Positions 7,536 to 15,641 of a stretch of DNA of 62,390 nucleotides are shown here, piece after piece; the stretch's first letter is position 1; each line of letters opens with the position of its first letter. The DNA is from an uncultured Clostridia bacterium (GTDB lineage Bacteria; Bacillota; Clostridia; Christensenellales; Borkfalkiaceae). Location of the stretch: positions 1-62,390 of the forward strand of contig CALVPX010000005.1 in the NCBI GenBank assembly GCA_944354265.1, in the 5' to 3' direction. The notes under the pieces were generated by a model. The model was not told the origin of the DNA. It saw only the letters and a program-made list of their open reading frames with translations, and did not search any database. The position numbers and the translations under genes were made by a program.

Positions 7536-9857
7536 CTATTCATTATCCCCATTTGTCAACCCCTTTACGAGGTTGTACAACGGGGAGTTGGAGAGGTCGG
7601 TTTTTATGCCGCGGTAAACGGTGAGGCGGCCGCCTTCAAAGGAGATGAGGCTGAGCTGTTCGAATACCTTTAACGCAAACTGCGCCTGAAGGGGACTTGA
7701 GGCGAGGGAGTTGCGCTCTGCCGCCTCGGCGGCGGTTGAACCTTCGATATTGAAGGAATTTGCCGAGAGAATTTTGAAGGTGCCGAGCAGAACGGTGCGC
7801 TCGGTAGAGAGTTCCTTCAACCCTTCGAAACCCGAATAGTCGGGGCATATGTCCGCCTCTTTGCCTTCGAGAGAGGGCAGTGTGAGCACGGACGGACGGT
7901 CGAGCAGGACTATGCGTGAGTAGCCCGAAAGGTCGCAGTCGGCCTGCGGCGAGACAAGTATGCACGAGGCCACGTTTTTATTTGAAAGGGTGAAGAGATT
8001 TACCTCTAACCTTTCAGTACCCCTGTATTTGGAGAGAGTTGCGTAGTTGAAGGCGACAAAGAGCGTGCCGTAGTAGCCGCAGTTTGCCAACGCCTCCTCC
8101 ACCTCCTCCTTGGTTATTTGGTTGAGCTTGCAGTTGACTGCGGGTAGAGAGGCGAGCTCTAAATTGTTCTGAGCGATTTGGGGAAGGGCGAAGGCGGCGC
8201 TTTCGCGGTAGTAGACGACGTCGCGCACGAAGCCCTTTACATACTCCTTTCCCCTGAATGTGGAGAGGTTGTATTCGAATATGAGCTTTTTGGGCACGGC
8301 GGACTGCAGTATGCGTTCGTACTGCGCGCCGCTGAAGTACATTAAATCTATATAGGGGCTCTTGACCGACAGATGGGGCGAGAGCGGTTTTACGGGTTTG
8401 ACCTGACATGCGCCGACGGAGATGCTGAACATGGGGCGCTTGAAGCCGACGCCGAAAGGTTCGAGCATTTCGAGTTCGTGCGCGAACTTTTGGGAGACGG
8501 GTGAGGACAGCTCGCCGCTGACATACAGCGTGGGCGTGAACGCGCCGACGGGGTAGTGCTCGTCGAGATAGGCGTTGAGCGCCTGCTTTAACTTGTCAAA
8601 ATTTTCGTCGGTGACGTTGACGCCAGCCGCCTGAGAGTGGCCGCCGAATTCGGCGATGAGGTGCGAGCAAGCCTTGAGCGCCTCGAAGATATTTATCGAC
8701 TCCACAGAGCGGGCGGAGCCCTTTAACATGTCGCCGTTTTTGACGAAGAGCAGAGCGGGGCGGGCGTATTCCTCCGCGAGACGGGCGGCGACTATGCCCA
8801 CAAAGCCGGTATTCCAACTTTCGTCGCGCAGCATTATTATTCTGCCGAGGGCGCCCTCTTCGTTTATCTTGCCCTTGGCGGAGGCATACAGTTCGTCGCA
8901 GTACTTCTGCCGTTCGGCGTTGTAGGCAGTGAGCTTGACCGAGAGGTCGAACACCTCCTTTTCGTCGTGCGAGCAGAAGAGACGGAGCGCCGCGTTGGCG
9001 TCGCCCATGCGACCCGCCGCGTTGATTTTGGGGGCGACCGAGAAGGCGATGGTCTGCGCGTTTACGCCGTCGCCGAATTTGCCGAGGAAGGACGAGTAGG
9101 GCTTTTTATCAGCCTTATTGATAATCTTGAGCCCCTCCGCCACTATGTCGCGGTTTTCCCCGACGAGGGGAACGCTGTCGGCAACGGTGGCGATGGCGGC
9201 GAAGTCGAGATACTTATACGCCTGCTCGCCGATGAGCGCACAGCCCACCTTGAAGGCGACGCCCGCGCCGCACAGATTGTCGTAGGGGTAGTCGTCCTCT
9301 ATTTTGGGGTTGACGCATATGCAGTCGGGGAGGGTTGAGGGCAGTTCGTGATGGTCGGTGACAATGACCTCGGCACCCTGCTCCTTTATATACTCCACCT
9401 CCGCCGCGTTGGAGATGCCGCAGTCGACAGTGATGAACAGCTGAGGGAAGAACTCCTCGAATATGGCGTCTATGGCGTCGGTGTTGAGGCCGTAGCCGTT
9501 GGCGCGTTCGGGGACATATACTACGGGGTCAATGCCGAACTCGGTGAGCACGCCGCGCATTATTGTGGAGGCGCAGATGCCGTCGGCGTCGTAGTCGCCG
9601 TAGACGACGACCTGCCATTCCTCGTCGCGGGCGCGGGTGATGAGCTCCACCGCCTGAGCCATGCCGCTCATCTTGAGGGGCGGAATGAAGTGAGCCTTTG
9701 AGGGGTGCAGAAAGGCAGAAATTTTATCTTCGGTGTCTATGCCCCTGCCGTAGAGGATTTTTACGGTGTCCGTGCACAGACCTGTGCGCGAGGCGAGCCC
9801 GCCTATGATATTTAATTGTTGGGGCGAATATTCGCACTCGGGCAATATTTTTTTCAT
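7536..9857 (-). CDS. recJ: Single-stranded-DNA-specific exonuclease RecJ
   Basis: RecJ is a 5'-3' ssDNA exonuclease of the DHH phosphoesterase family that acts in recombination and repair. From the ATG at 9857 it has 773 residues. Motif I DYDADG is at 88-93, the DHH motif at 168-170, and the DHHA1 and OB-type domains follow, with a long C-terminal extension. The frame is open further upstream to a GTG inside the secF terminator, but MKKILPEC at 9857 matches usual RecJ N termini better. No Shine-Dalgarno is evident. It follows secF, the usual clostridial order. Confidence 0.94.
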   Translation of the reverse strand: MKKILPECEYSPQQLNIIGGLASRTGLCTDTVKILYGRGIDTEDKISAFLHPSKAHFIPPLKMSGMAQAVELITRARDEEWQVVVYGDYDADGICASTIMRGVLTEFGIDPVVYVPERANGYGLNTDAIDAIFEEFFPQLFITVDCGISNAAEVEYIKEQGAEVIVTDHHELPSTLPDCICVNPKIEDDYPYDNLCGAGVAFKVGCALIGEQAYKYLDFAAIATVADSVPLVGENRDIVAEGLKIINKADKKPYSSFLGKFGDGVNAQTIAFSVAPKINAAGRMGDANAALRLFCSHDEKEVFDLSVKLTAYNAERQKYCDELYASAKGKINEEGALGRIIMLRDESWNTGFVGIVAARLAEEYARPALLFVKNGDMLKGSARSVESINIFEALKACSHLIAEFGGHSQAAGVNVTDENFDKLKQALNAYLDEHYPVGAFTPTLYVSGELSSPVSQKFAHELEMLEPFGVGFKRPMFSISVGACQVKPVKPLSPHLSVKSPYIDLMYFSGAQYERILQSAVPKKLIFEYNLSTFRGKEYVKGFVRDVVYYRESAAFALPQIAQNNLELASLPAVNCKLNQITKEEVEEALANCGYYGTLFVAFNYATLSKYRGTERLEVNLFTLSNKNVASCILVSPQADCDLSGYSRIVLLDRPSVLTLPSLEGKEADICPDYSGFEGLKELSTERTVLLGTFKILSANSFNIEGSTAAEAAERNSLASSPLQAQFALKVFEQLSLISFEGGRLTVYRGIKTDLSNSPLYNLVKGLTNGDNE

Positions 9858-9876
9858 GTAAAGAGAAGTTGAGGTC

Positions 9877-9899
9877 AAACCGCACTTTTGCGGTTTTTT
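9877..9899 (+). terminator. Hairpin upstream of recJ, reads as a plus-strand terminator
   Basis: AACCGCA and TGCGGTT form a stem followed by TTTTT on the plus strand. It lies about 20 nt upstream of the recJ start on the opposite strand, so as mRNA it forms a 5' hairpin of recJ. It could also block antisense transcription coming out of recJ. Confidence 0.45.
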
Positions 9900-9910
9900 A
9901 ATATTTAAAC

Positions 9911-9940
9911 AAAAAAGGCGGGTTATAAGCACCCGCCTTT
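9911..9940 (-). terminator. secF terminator
   Basis: On the minus strand, arms AAAGGCGGGT and ACCCGCCTTT are followed by a T-rich tract. It lies 20 nt after the secF stop codon. Confidence 0.8.
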
Positions 9941-9959
9941 AAATTTTTGAGATATTTGA

Positions 9960-10901
9960 TTACTTTTTGCGCCTGTCCAAACCGCAGAGCTGGGCGTAAT
10001 TTGCGGGGGCGAATACGCAGAAGTTGTAAGCGCACGCCGCAATGGCAATGAGGCACGAGACATAGGGAAGAAGGGTCGCTGCCGAGGGCGAAGCGATGAT
10101 TGCAAAGATTGCAAAAATTACTACTATTGCCGCCGCAGCTATGCAGACGAAAGCGTTGAGCTTTGCCGTGGCCTTGGCTACGCCCGAAACGAGGTCGAGC
10201 TTGTCGACCTTGGCGTTGGATTCGTCCTTGTAAGCCCTCTTGACGCTGCCGAAGAAGATGCCGTTGCAGACCATGGTGACAAGTACCGTGAGAGCCGCGA
10301 AAGCGATCGCTTCGAGCCCGACGGGACAGCGGGTGATTGCGAGCAGAGAAGCGTAAACGCCTACTGCGGCGAGCTGTGAGCAGATGGCGGAGAGCGCCAT
10401 GCCCGGCTTTAACCTGATAGCAAAGTAGATGGCCTGAAAAGCTACGGCCGAGGCGAGAGCTATTGCGGCAAAGTTGAGCTGATATATGCCGCCCGCAACG
10501 CCTTCGTTGAGGTGATAGGAGACAGAGCTATCCTCCATTCCGCGATCTTCAAAGCGCGACTGAATGGCTTCGACCGCAGAGGAAAGTTCCTCGTTTGAAA
10601 CAGAGGTAGAGAACTTGTAGACGACGGTGTTGGGAACGGTGCCCGTGCCTTCGGAGAAGCTGACCTCGTAGGCGCCGAGGCCTGAAAGCTCTTCAGAGGC
10701 TATCTGACGGGCGACGTTGCCGTTGACGTCCTCGGGAATGGAAGTTGTGACTTCCACGCTCTTATAGGAGGCGAACTCGTCGCCGTAGTTGAAAAATCCG
10801 TTTGAAACAAAGTGGCAGATTGTGCCGACCGCCATGCCTATCGCAATTATTACGATGCTGACGATAACCGCCAAGTGGCGCAGTTTTACTATCTTAGTCA
10901 T
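9960..10901 (-). CDS. secF: Divergent SecF-like translocon accessory subunit
   Basis: With SecD, SecF forms the membrane complex that uses the proton gradient to assist Sec-dependent export. The 313-residue protein has one N-terminal membrane helix (about 8-30), an extracytoplasmic domain (about 40-135) and a cluster of about five helices. The start ATG at 10901 has GGGAGG 9 nt upstream and overlaps the secD stop by 8 nt. Identification rests on topology, weak similarity and locus position. The helix equivalent to the family NDTIVVFDRI motif reads CNGIFFGSVKR, so the conserved aspartate appears lost, as does the paired arginine of the next helix. An actual proton-driven role is therefore uncertain. 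Confidence 0.75.
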   Translation of the reverse strand: MTKIVKLRHLAVIVSIVIIAIGMAVGTICHFVSNGFFNYGDEFASYKSVEVTTSIPEDVNGNVARQIASEELSGLGAYEVSFSEGTGTVPNTVVYKFSTSVSNEELSSAVEAIQSRFEDRGMEDSSVSYHLNEGVAGGIYQLNFAAIALASAVAFQAIYFAIRLKPGMALSAICSQLAAVGVYASLLAITRCPVGLEAIAFAALTVLVTMVCNGIFFGSVKRAYKDESNAKVDKLDLVSGVAKATAKLNAFVCIAAAAIVVIFAIFAIIASPSAATLLPYVSCLIAIAACAYNFCVFAPANYAQLCGLDRRKK

Positions 10902-12441
10902 CGCCGTACACCTCCCTCTTGAATCCGCCGAAGGCAAACTTGTTGCGCTGAGGCGAGCTTAAGACGTACCACATGAACCTTGTGAACCAATATAATATAT
11001 ACGAAGCAAGGCTGCCCACCACGAGGATGAGACCGCAGGCTGCTACGGCGCCCGAGGCGACGGCCGCCATTAAGATGGCTGCCACGAGCACGATCGCATG
11101 GATGTCGATGACGTTCCAAAGGGTGCGCTTGTAGCCGGCCTTTACGGCTGCCTGCATTGTTTTACCCGTCTTGCACTGTGCGCGCACCTCGTTCAAAACG
11201 ATGAGGTTTGCCGCGCCGAAGAGCACGAGCACGCCCGCGCAGACGGCGAGAACTTCGAACGTGACCTGTATGGACAGGATGTACAGCGCATAGAGCATTA
11301 TGAGCGCGAGGATGACGAAGGACATTGACAGCACGCCGCCGAGTTTTTTGTACTTGACGACAGCCGCCACGCACAGACCTGCGAGCACGACTATGCATGC
11401 GATGAAGGCCATCAAGGCCGCGTTTTCGCCGCCCGTTGCCGTGGACGAGAGGGCTGAGCCTGCGACATTATAATTTACAGCGAGTTCGCCTCCCTTGACG
11501 ACCGAGTTGAGGACGGTTGCCGCGTCCTTGGCCGCCGATAGGGTCGTGAGCGAAAACTGCATCGTATCGGAATCGATGGTAGACGTGCAGGTTATGGAGA
11601 GCACCTGAGTGTCGCCTATGCAGACGTAAATTACCTGACTTTCGGAGGATGCCGCAAGCGTGGAGATGTAGCGTATGCGCTCCCTGCCGTATGAAGTGAG
11701 GTTGAAACTGAGAATGTTGTTGCCGCCGAAGGAGTATGCGCTTACGGACGAGAAATACTCGGTCGCGTCCTCGTTGGCGCTGACAAAGGGATAGGTTGCG
11801 GAGCCGTCGCCGAGGATGTCCGCGTCGGTATATTCGTCGGCGAAACGGGTCGTGTCGTATGTCGAGCTGTCGTCGCCTTCGCCGAGCGTTATGCTTGAAT
11901 CGGACGTGCGGAGAGTGAGTTCGCCGTCGGATACTATATAACCTATCGTGCTTGCGGCCGCCGTGAGGGCGGTTGAACGGTCGGAAGAGTTGTTGCCCTT
12001 ATATTCGGCATAGGTATATGCCGAGGGGACGGCGACATAGATGGTCACGCCGTCGCGGACGGCCACCGTATAGTCGGTGAGGCCTCTGTCGCCAAACCTT
12101 GCGGAGAGAATTTGCGCGTCGCTTTGAACTGCTGCGGCGAGGGAATCGTAGTCGCCGTAGTCACAGTCCTCGTAAGAGACATATACGCCGCCGACCTGTT
12201 CGTAGGAGGACTTCTCCTCTTCGTCTTCGATGGCGTTGTATTCGCTTTGGGAGATTACGCCTTGGGGATAGATGGTCGTGTAGACATATCCCGAAAATTC
12301 ACTGCCGAGGGGAATGTTCGCCGCAACCGAATTGTAACGCTGCGCCGTGCCGACGTTATATGACACCACGCCGAACACCGCGGCGACGATTATCGCAATT
12401 ACCACGATAGCAGTGATGATTGCCGATTTGACTTTACTCAT
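10894..12441 (-). CDS. secD: Divergent SecD-like translocon accessory subunit
   Basis: 515 residues: an N-terminal membrane helix (about 7-30), a large acidic extracytoplasmic region (about 31-335) and a helix cluster (about 340-490). In place of the family VDANVLIFERIK segment it has GAANLIVLNEVR (409-420), so the key aspartate of TM4 aligns with A410. The following conserved segment, normally DANITTLIAA, reads DIHAIVLVAA (446-455). The scfB-secD-secF-recJ order supports the SecD assignment despite low similarity. A good promoter lies at 12503-12531, and AAGGAG precedes the ATG. It could be a rapidly evolving or repurposed SecD. Frame and length are intact, so it is not an obvious pseudogene. 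Confidence 0.75.
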   Translation of the reverse strand: MSKVKSAIITAIVVIAIIVAAVFGVVSYNVGTAQRYNSVAANIPLGSEFSGYVYTTIYPQGVISQSEYNAIEDEEEKSSYEQVGGVYVSYEDCDYGDYDSLAAAVQSDAQILSARFGDRGLTDYTVAVRDGVTIYVAVPSAYTYAEYKGNNSSDRSTALTAAASTIGYIVSDGELTLRTSDSSITLGEGDDSSTYDTTRFADEYTDADILGDGSATYPFVSANEDATEYFSSVSAYSFGGNNILSFNLTSYGRERIRYISTLAASSESQVIYVCIGDTQVLSITCTSTIDSDTMQFSLTTLSAAKDAATVLNSVVKGGELAVNYNVAGSALSSTATGGENAALMAFIACIVVLAGLCVAAVVKYKKLGGVLSMSFVILALIMLYALYILSIQVTFEVLAVCAGVLVLFGAANLIVLNEVRAQCKTGKTMQAAVKAGYKRTLWNVIDIHAIVLVAAILMAAVASGAVAACGLILVVGSLASYILYWFTRFMWYVLSSPQRNKFAFGGFKREVYGDD

Positions 12442-12502
12442 TAAAAGACTCCTTGATGGATAAATCTTATCAAGATAAACCTAATTAAATCAATACTATA
12501 AT

Positions 12503-12531
12503 ATTATAAATAAAAATGCACCGTCCGTCAA
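12503..12531 (-). promoter_or_regulatory. secD-secF promoter
   Basis: TTGACG and TATAAT, separated by exactly 17 bp on the minus strand, about 60 nt upstream of the secD start. Confidence 0.75.
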
Positions 12532-12573
12532 ACGATTATCGACCGATTGACAATTTTTTTAAGGAATTTATAA

Positions 12574-13896
12574 TCAGACCATTCCTTTTTTGACGGCGAG
12601 GACGTGCATTGCACATTCGGCGCGCTTTTTCATCATTTCGCAGGTTATGGGATAGGGAGTTTCTATATCGCCCGTGAAATGATAGTTATTGGCGCTGCAG
12701 CCGCCGCTGCAGATGAACTTTGCAAAGCAATCCTGACAATTTTTGCGCGTAAACAGGCAGGACGAGGCAAATTTGTTCCTTATGTCGGCGTTCAGCTTGC
12801 CCTCGTAGACATTGCCCATTTTAAAGGCGGGGTCGCCCGCAAACTGATGGCAGGGATATATGTCGCCGTTGGGGACGACGGAGAAATATTCGTTGCCCGC
12901 GCCGCACGCCGAAACGCGCTTGGACAGGCAGGGGCCGCCCTCCAAATCTATATTGAAGTGGAAGAAGTTGAAGCCCTCCCCCTTCTTGTACTTTTCGATA
13001 TACTTATCGCAGAGATTTTCGTACTCGGCCTTTATGGCGGGGAGATGTTCGGGCTTTATCATGAGGTCGTCGATATCGGTGACGACGGGCTCCATTGAAA
13101 TGGAGTCGAAGCCCTGTTCGGCGAGAAAGATGACGTCCTTTGAAAAGTCGAGATTTTTAGCCGTGAAGGTGCCGCGGACATAGTAGGACTTGTCCCCGCG
13201 GCTTTGGACAAACTTTTTGATTTTGGGGAGGACGATATCGAAAGAGCCCTTGCCGTTGACCGTCTTTCTTATGGCGTCGTGCACTTCCTTTCTGCCGTCG
13301 ATGGAGAGGACGACATTTTCCATTTCTCGGTTAAAGAAGTCGATGGTGTCGTCGTCCAACAGAAGGGCGTTTGTTGTGGTGGTGAACAGGAACTTTTTAC
13401 CGTACTTTGCGCCCTGTTCGCGGGCATAGGCGACGACGTTTTTGATGACGTCTATGCACATCAACGGTTCGCCGCCGAAGAAGTCGGCCTCGAGCACCCT
13501 GCGGTTGCCGCTGTTTTGGATGAGGAAGTCGATTGCCTTTTTGGCGGTCTCTTCGCTCATGAATTCGCGGGCGGCGTGGTAGGCGCCCTCGTCGGCGAAG
13601 CAATATCGGCAGCGCAGGTTGCAGTCGTGGCAGATGTGTATGCAGAGGGCCTTGACCTCGTTGGATTTTAAAGGGTATGTTTTGACCTCCTCCGCATTGA
13701 GAAGTCCCTGAGCCTCGAGCTCGGCGACGTCCGCCTTAATGGAGGCGATATCCTCGTCGGTGAGGGAGGATATATCCACGTCCTGCCCCTCCTCATGGGC
13801 GAGGTACAGGGCGGTCTTGTCGTCGCAGGTGTGCAGACTGCCGCTGCCGGTGTCGTATATGTAATTGTTGTTCTTGTAGTTGAAGATATGAAACAT
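12574..13896 (-). CDS. scfB: SCIFF peptide maturase, radical SAM/SPASM
   Basis: The maturase installs thioether (sactipeptide-type) crosslinks in the SCIFF peptide encoded just upstream. The 440-residue protein has an N-terminal peptide-binding region, then the radical SAM core with cluster cysteines C92, C96 and C99 in CHDCNLRCRYC, the DFFGGEPL motif, and a C-terminal SPASM region with CGAGNEYFSVVPNGDIYPC and the cysteine set CQDCFAKFICSGGC, which holds auxiliary Fe-S clusters. No strong Shine-Dalgarno is seen before the ATG. It is separated from scfA by a hairpin repeat and a terminator-like stem, unlike the compact arrangement usual in clostridia. Confidence 0.95.
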   Translation of the reverse strand: MFHIFNYKNNNYIYDTGSGSLHTCDDKTALYLAHEEGQDVDISSLTDEDIASIKADVAELEAQGLLNAEEVKTYPLKSNEVKALCIHICHDCNLRCRYCFADEGAYHAAREFMSEETAKKAIDFLIQNSGNRRVLEADFFGGEPLMCIDVIKNVVAYAREQGAKYGKKFLFTTTTNALLLDDDTIDFFNREMENVVLSIDGRKEVHDAIRKTVNGKGSFDIVLPKIKKFVQSRGDKSYYVRGTFTAKNLDFSKDVIFLAEQGFDSISMEPVVTDIDDLMIKPEHLPAIKAEYENLCDKYIEKYKKGEGFNFFHFNIDLEGGPCLSKRVSACGAGNEYFSVVPNGDIYPCHQFAGDPAFKMGNVYEGKLNADIRNKFASSCLFTRKNCQDCFAKFICSGGCSANNYHFTGDIETPYPITCEMMKKRAECAMHVLAVKKGMV

Positions 13897-13964
13897 ATAT
13901 TATGAAAAAATCCCATTCGCCCCTTTACGCAAAGGAGCTTATATTGTGGTAAATATATTAATAT

Positions 13965-14076
13965 CCCCTTTGTCCGTCGCTGCCATTGTCATTTCGAGCT
14001 TGTCGAGAAATCTGCGCATTAAGCGCGACAATGGCAGCTTCGAGATTTCTCCACTTCGGTCGAAATGACAAAGGGG
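13965..14076 (-). repeat. Family A hairpin repeat, full copy in reverse orientation
   Basis: The outer arms CCCCTTTGTC and GACAAAGGGG are complementary. Inside are GTCATTTCGA/TCGAAATGAC and GAGAAATCT/AGATTTCTC pairs and the GCTGCCATTGTC/GACAATGGCAGC pair. It lies between scfA and scfB. The 260-nt gap holds nothing else except the scfA terminator. Confidence 0.8.
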
Positions 14077-14113
14077 CGTGAATTTCACGGCGGAGCCTGT
14101 TGTACATTAAACA

Positions 14114-14135
14114 GGGAGCAGAATTATCTGCTCCC
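14114..14135 (-). terminator. Stem-loop downstream of scfA
   Basis: Arms GGGAGCAGA and TCTGCTCCC form a stem around AATT, followed on the minus strand by TGTTT, about 20 nt after the scfA stop. It probably terminates or attenuates the scfA transcript before scfB. Confidence 0.6.
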
Positions 14136-14156
14136 CGCTGAGTTTTATAATTAAAA

Positions 14157-14315
14157 TTACTTTACGTCCTTTTCGGGATTGTTTTCTCTTGTGATTCTTT
14201 CGCAACTCTGGTTGCCGACGGTGCAGCTGGTTTTGCATGCCGACTGGCAGGTCGACCTGCATTCGCCGCAGCCTGTTACTTTTTTCTGTGCGGGTTTTGC
14301 AATCGTTCTTATCAT
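14157..14315 (-). CDS. scfA: SCIFF precursor peptide (six cysteines in forty-five)
   Basis: A 52-residue ribosomal peptide, MIRTIAKPAQKK followed by the cysteine-rich region with C16, C19, C23, C27, C31 and C38 and a conserved SACKTSCTVGNQSC stretch. This is the hallmark of SCIFF, the most conserved ribosomally made, post-translationally modified peptide of Clostridia, crosslinked by ScfB. The mature function is unknown. The ATG is preceded by AGGAG, and a near-consensus promoter lies about 40 bp upstream. Confidence 0.97.
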   Translation of the reverse strand: MIRTIAKPAQKKVTGCGECRSTCQSACKTSCTVGNQSCERITRENNPEKDVK

Positions 14316-14352
14316 TTTTAACTTCTCCTGAAAGAATTATTTTATTTATTAT

Positions 14353-14381
14353 ATTATAGATTAAAGGCGATTAAAAATCAA
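14353..14381 (-). promoter_or_regulatory. scfA promoter
   Basis: TTGATT and TATAAT with a 17-bp spacer on the minus strand, giving a leader of about 30 nt that ends in AGGAG. This indicates that scfA has its own transcript, independent of yajC and the TIGR04086 gene. Confidence 0.8.
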
Positions 14382-14477
14382 GCCTTTTTATTACTATTTT
14401 TACGCTTTTTTGCGGGGCGGCGCAGAACGCCCGCTCATTTGTCCGGGGCGAACGCCGCGCCCTTTTGCGTTTTAAAG

Positions 14478-14843
14478 CTACGCCCTCTTGACGTTGACGG
14501 CTATTACGCCTACTATGCCGCCCGCGAAGGCGCCGATTACCACCTCTAACAGCGTCGTCCATCCGACGGTGAAGGAGCAGGCTATGGTTGAAAAGAGCAG
14601 CCACGTCTGCACCACCGCAGAGATGCCGAGGGCAACGCCCTTTATAAGCCCCCGCTCGCCGCGCAGAAAGAGCATGCCGCCGAACACTATGGACAATATT
14701 TTGAACACCTGATTGACGGGCTTTATAGCCGACGACGGCACGCCGAACAGGCTGATTATGCCCGCGAATATGAGCGAATAGACGAGCACGAAGATGACCG
14801 ACGCGCAAGCCGCCTTGCCGACCTGAAAGATATCCTTTGCCAT
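14478..14843 (-). CDS. TIGR04086-type membrane protein
   Basis: A 121-residue protein with four predicted membrane helices (about 12-33, 42-62, 66-88, 96-118) and almost no soluble domains. Its place between yajC and scfA is that of the TIGR04086 family, which co-occurs with SCIFF loci in Clostridia and has no known function. Assignment rests on topology and position. Confidence 0.75.
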   Translation of the reverse strand: MAKDIFQVGKAACASVIFVLVYSLIFAGIISLFGVPSSAIKPVNQVFKILSIVFGGMLFLRGERGLIKGVALGISAVVQTWLLFSTIACSFTVGWTTLLEVVIGAFAGGIVGVIAVNVKRA

Positions 14844-14896
14844 AAAAAAATCCCTCCGCTTACACTACCGTATGCGGAGGATGACATTTTTAGAAC

Positions 14897-15361
14897 TTAA
14901 GACTGCTCTTCTTCAGTTGTCTTTTCGGGAGTCTGCTCTGTAGCGGGCTGTTCCGCCTCCTCTGCCTCGGCCTCCTTGTCGTCGCCGTGGTGCTTCTTTT
15001 CCTTCTTGTCGTCGTCTTCGACTACGGCATCGGTCTGATAGATGGCCTGCTTGTCGAACTTCATGTAGCACTTGCCCGAAGTTTCGCTGCCCGTTTCGAG
15101 GACGAAGGTGTTTTCCTCGTCGTCGACTTCAACGACTATGCCGCATACGCCGCCGATCGTCTTGACCTTGTTGCCCGGCCTTACGGCGTTGATGAGCTTT
15201 TCTGCCTCCTGCTGACGCTTTTTGTTGCGGCGGGTGCTGATGACGAGCATTACTATGATGAGTACAACTACAACGCCTATGAGCACCCACGACATCCATT
15301 GGTCGTTGGGATTCGTTGTGGTGGTACCATCGGTCGTACCTGATAAAATTGAATATAACAT
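14897..15361 (-). CDS. yajC: YajC preprotein translocase subunit
   Basis: YajC is a small single-span membrane protein associated with SecDF. The 154-residue protein has a short N terminus, a membrane helix (about 23-43), the conserved cytoplasmic segment RPGNKVKTIGGVCGIVVEVD, and an unusually long, highly acidic C-terminal tail (about 112-154, rich in E, D and K), longer than the 85-110 residues typical of the family. A promoter lies upstream at 15392-15420. Confidence 0.92.
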   Translation of the reverse strand: MLYSILSGTTDGTTTTNPNDQWMSWVLIGVVVVLIIVMLVISTRRNKKRQQEAEKLINAVRPGNKVKTIGGVCGIVVEVDDEENTFVLETGSETSGKCYMKFDKQAIYQTDAVVEDDDKKEKKHHGDDKEAEAEEAEQPATEQTPEKTTEEEQS

Positions 15362-15391
15362 AATCTTCTCCGAAATATTTAATGCACATTA

Positions 15392-15420
15392 ATAATAATA
15401 TTTTTGGCAACAAATGGCAA
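15392..15420 (-). promoter_or_regulatory. yajC promoter
   Basis: TTGCCA and TATTAT with a 17-bp spacer on the minus strand, about 30 nt upstream of the yajC start. Confidence 0.6.
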
Positions 15421-15477
15421 GTGATTTTTTATTCAAATGCACAATTTCACTAAATTTTCGCAAACTTCACTCTACCA

Positions 15478-15640
15478 TTTCAGCTAAAAGCGCAATCGCG
15501 TCAATGACAAGGGGCGGGCATCTTAGCCCCACCTTGTGCAAAGGGGGGAACCGAAGGGGGGATTGTCCTGCTGTTACTTTCAACAATCCCTCAGGCGCGT
15601 CCGCGCCAGCTCCCTTTACACAAGGGAGCCTTGAGGCGCA
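15478..15640. repeat. Degenerate A fragment plus family C repeat
   Basis: Contains GGGGGGAACC / GGGGGGATTGTC pieces and the CTCCCTTTACACAAGGGAG palindrome of family C, which recurs at 19870, 42010, 50110 and 53130. No coding potential. It separates tgt from yajC. Confidence 0.6.
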
Positions 15641-15641
15641 A

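Noticed and set aside
10894..12441. SecD as a pseudogene because of its divergence
   Set aside because: The frame is full length, with promoter, Shine-Dalgarno and overlap with secF intact, so divergence rather than decay is more likely.
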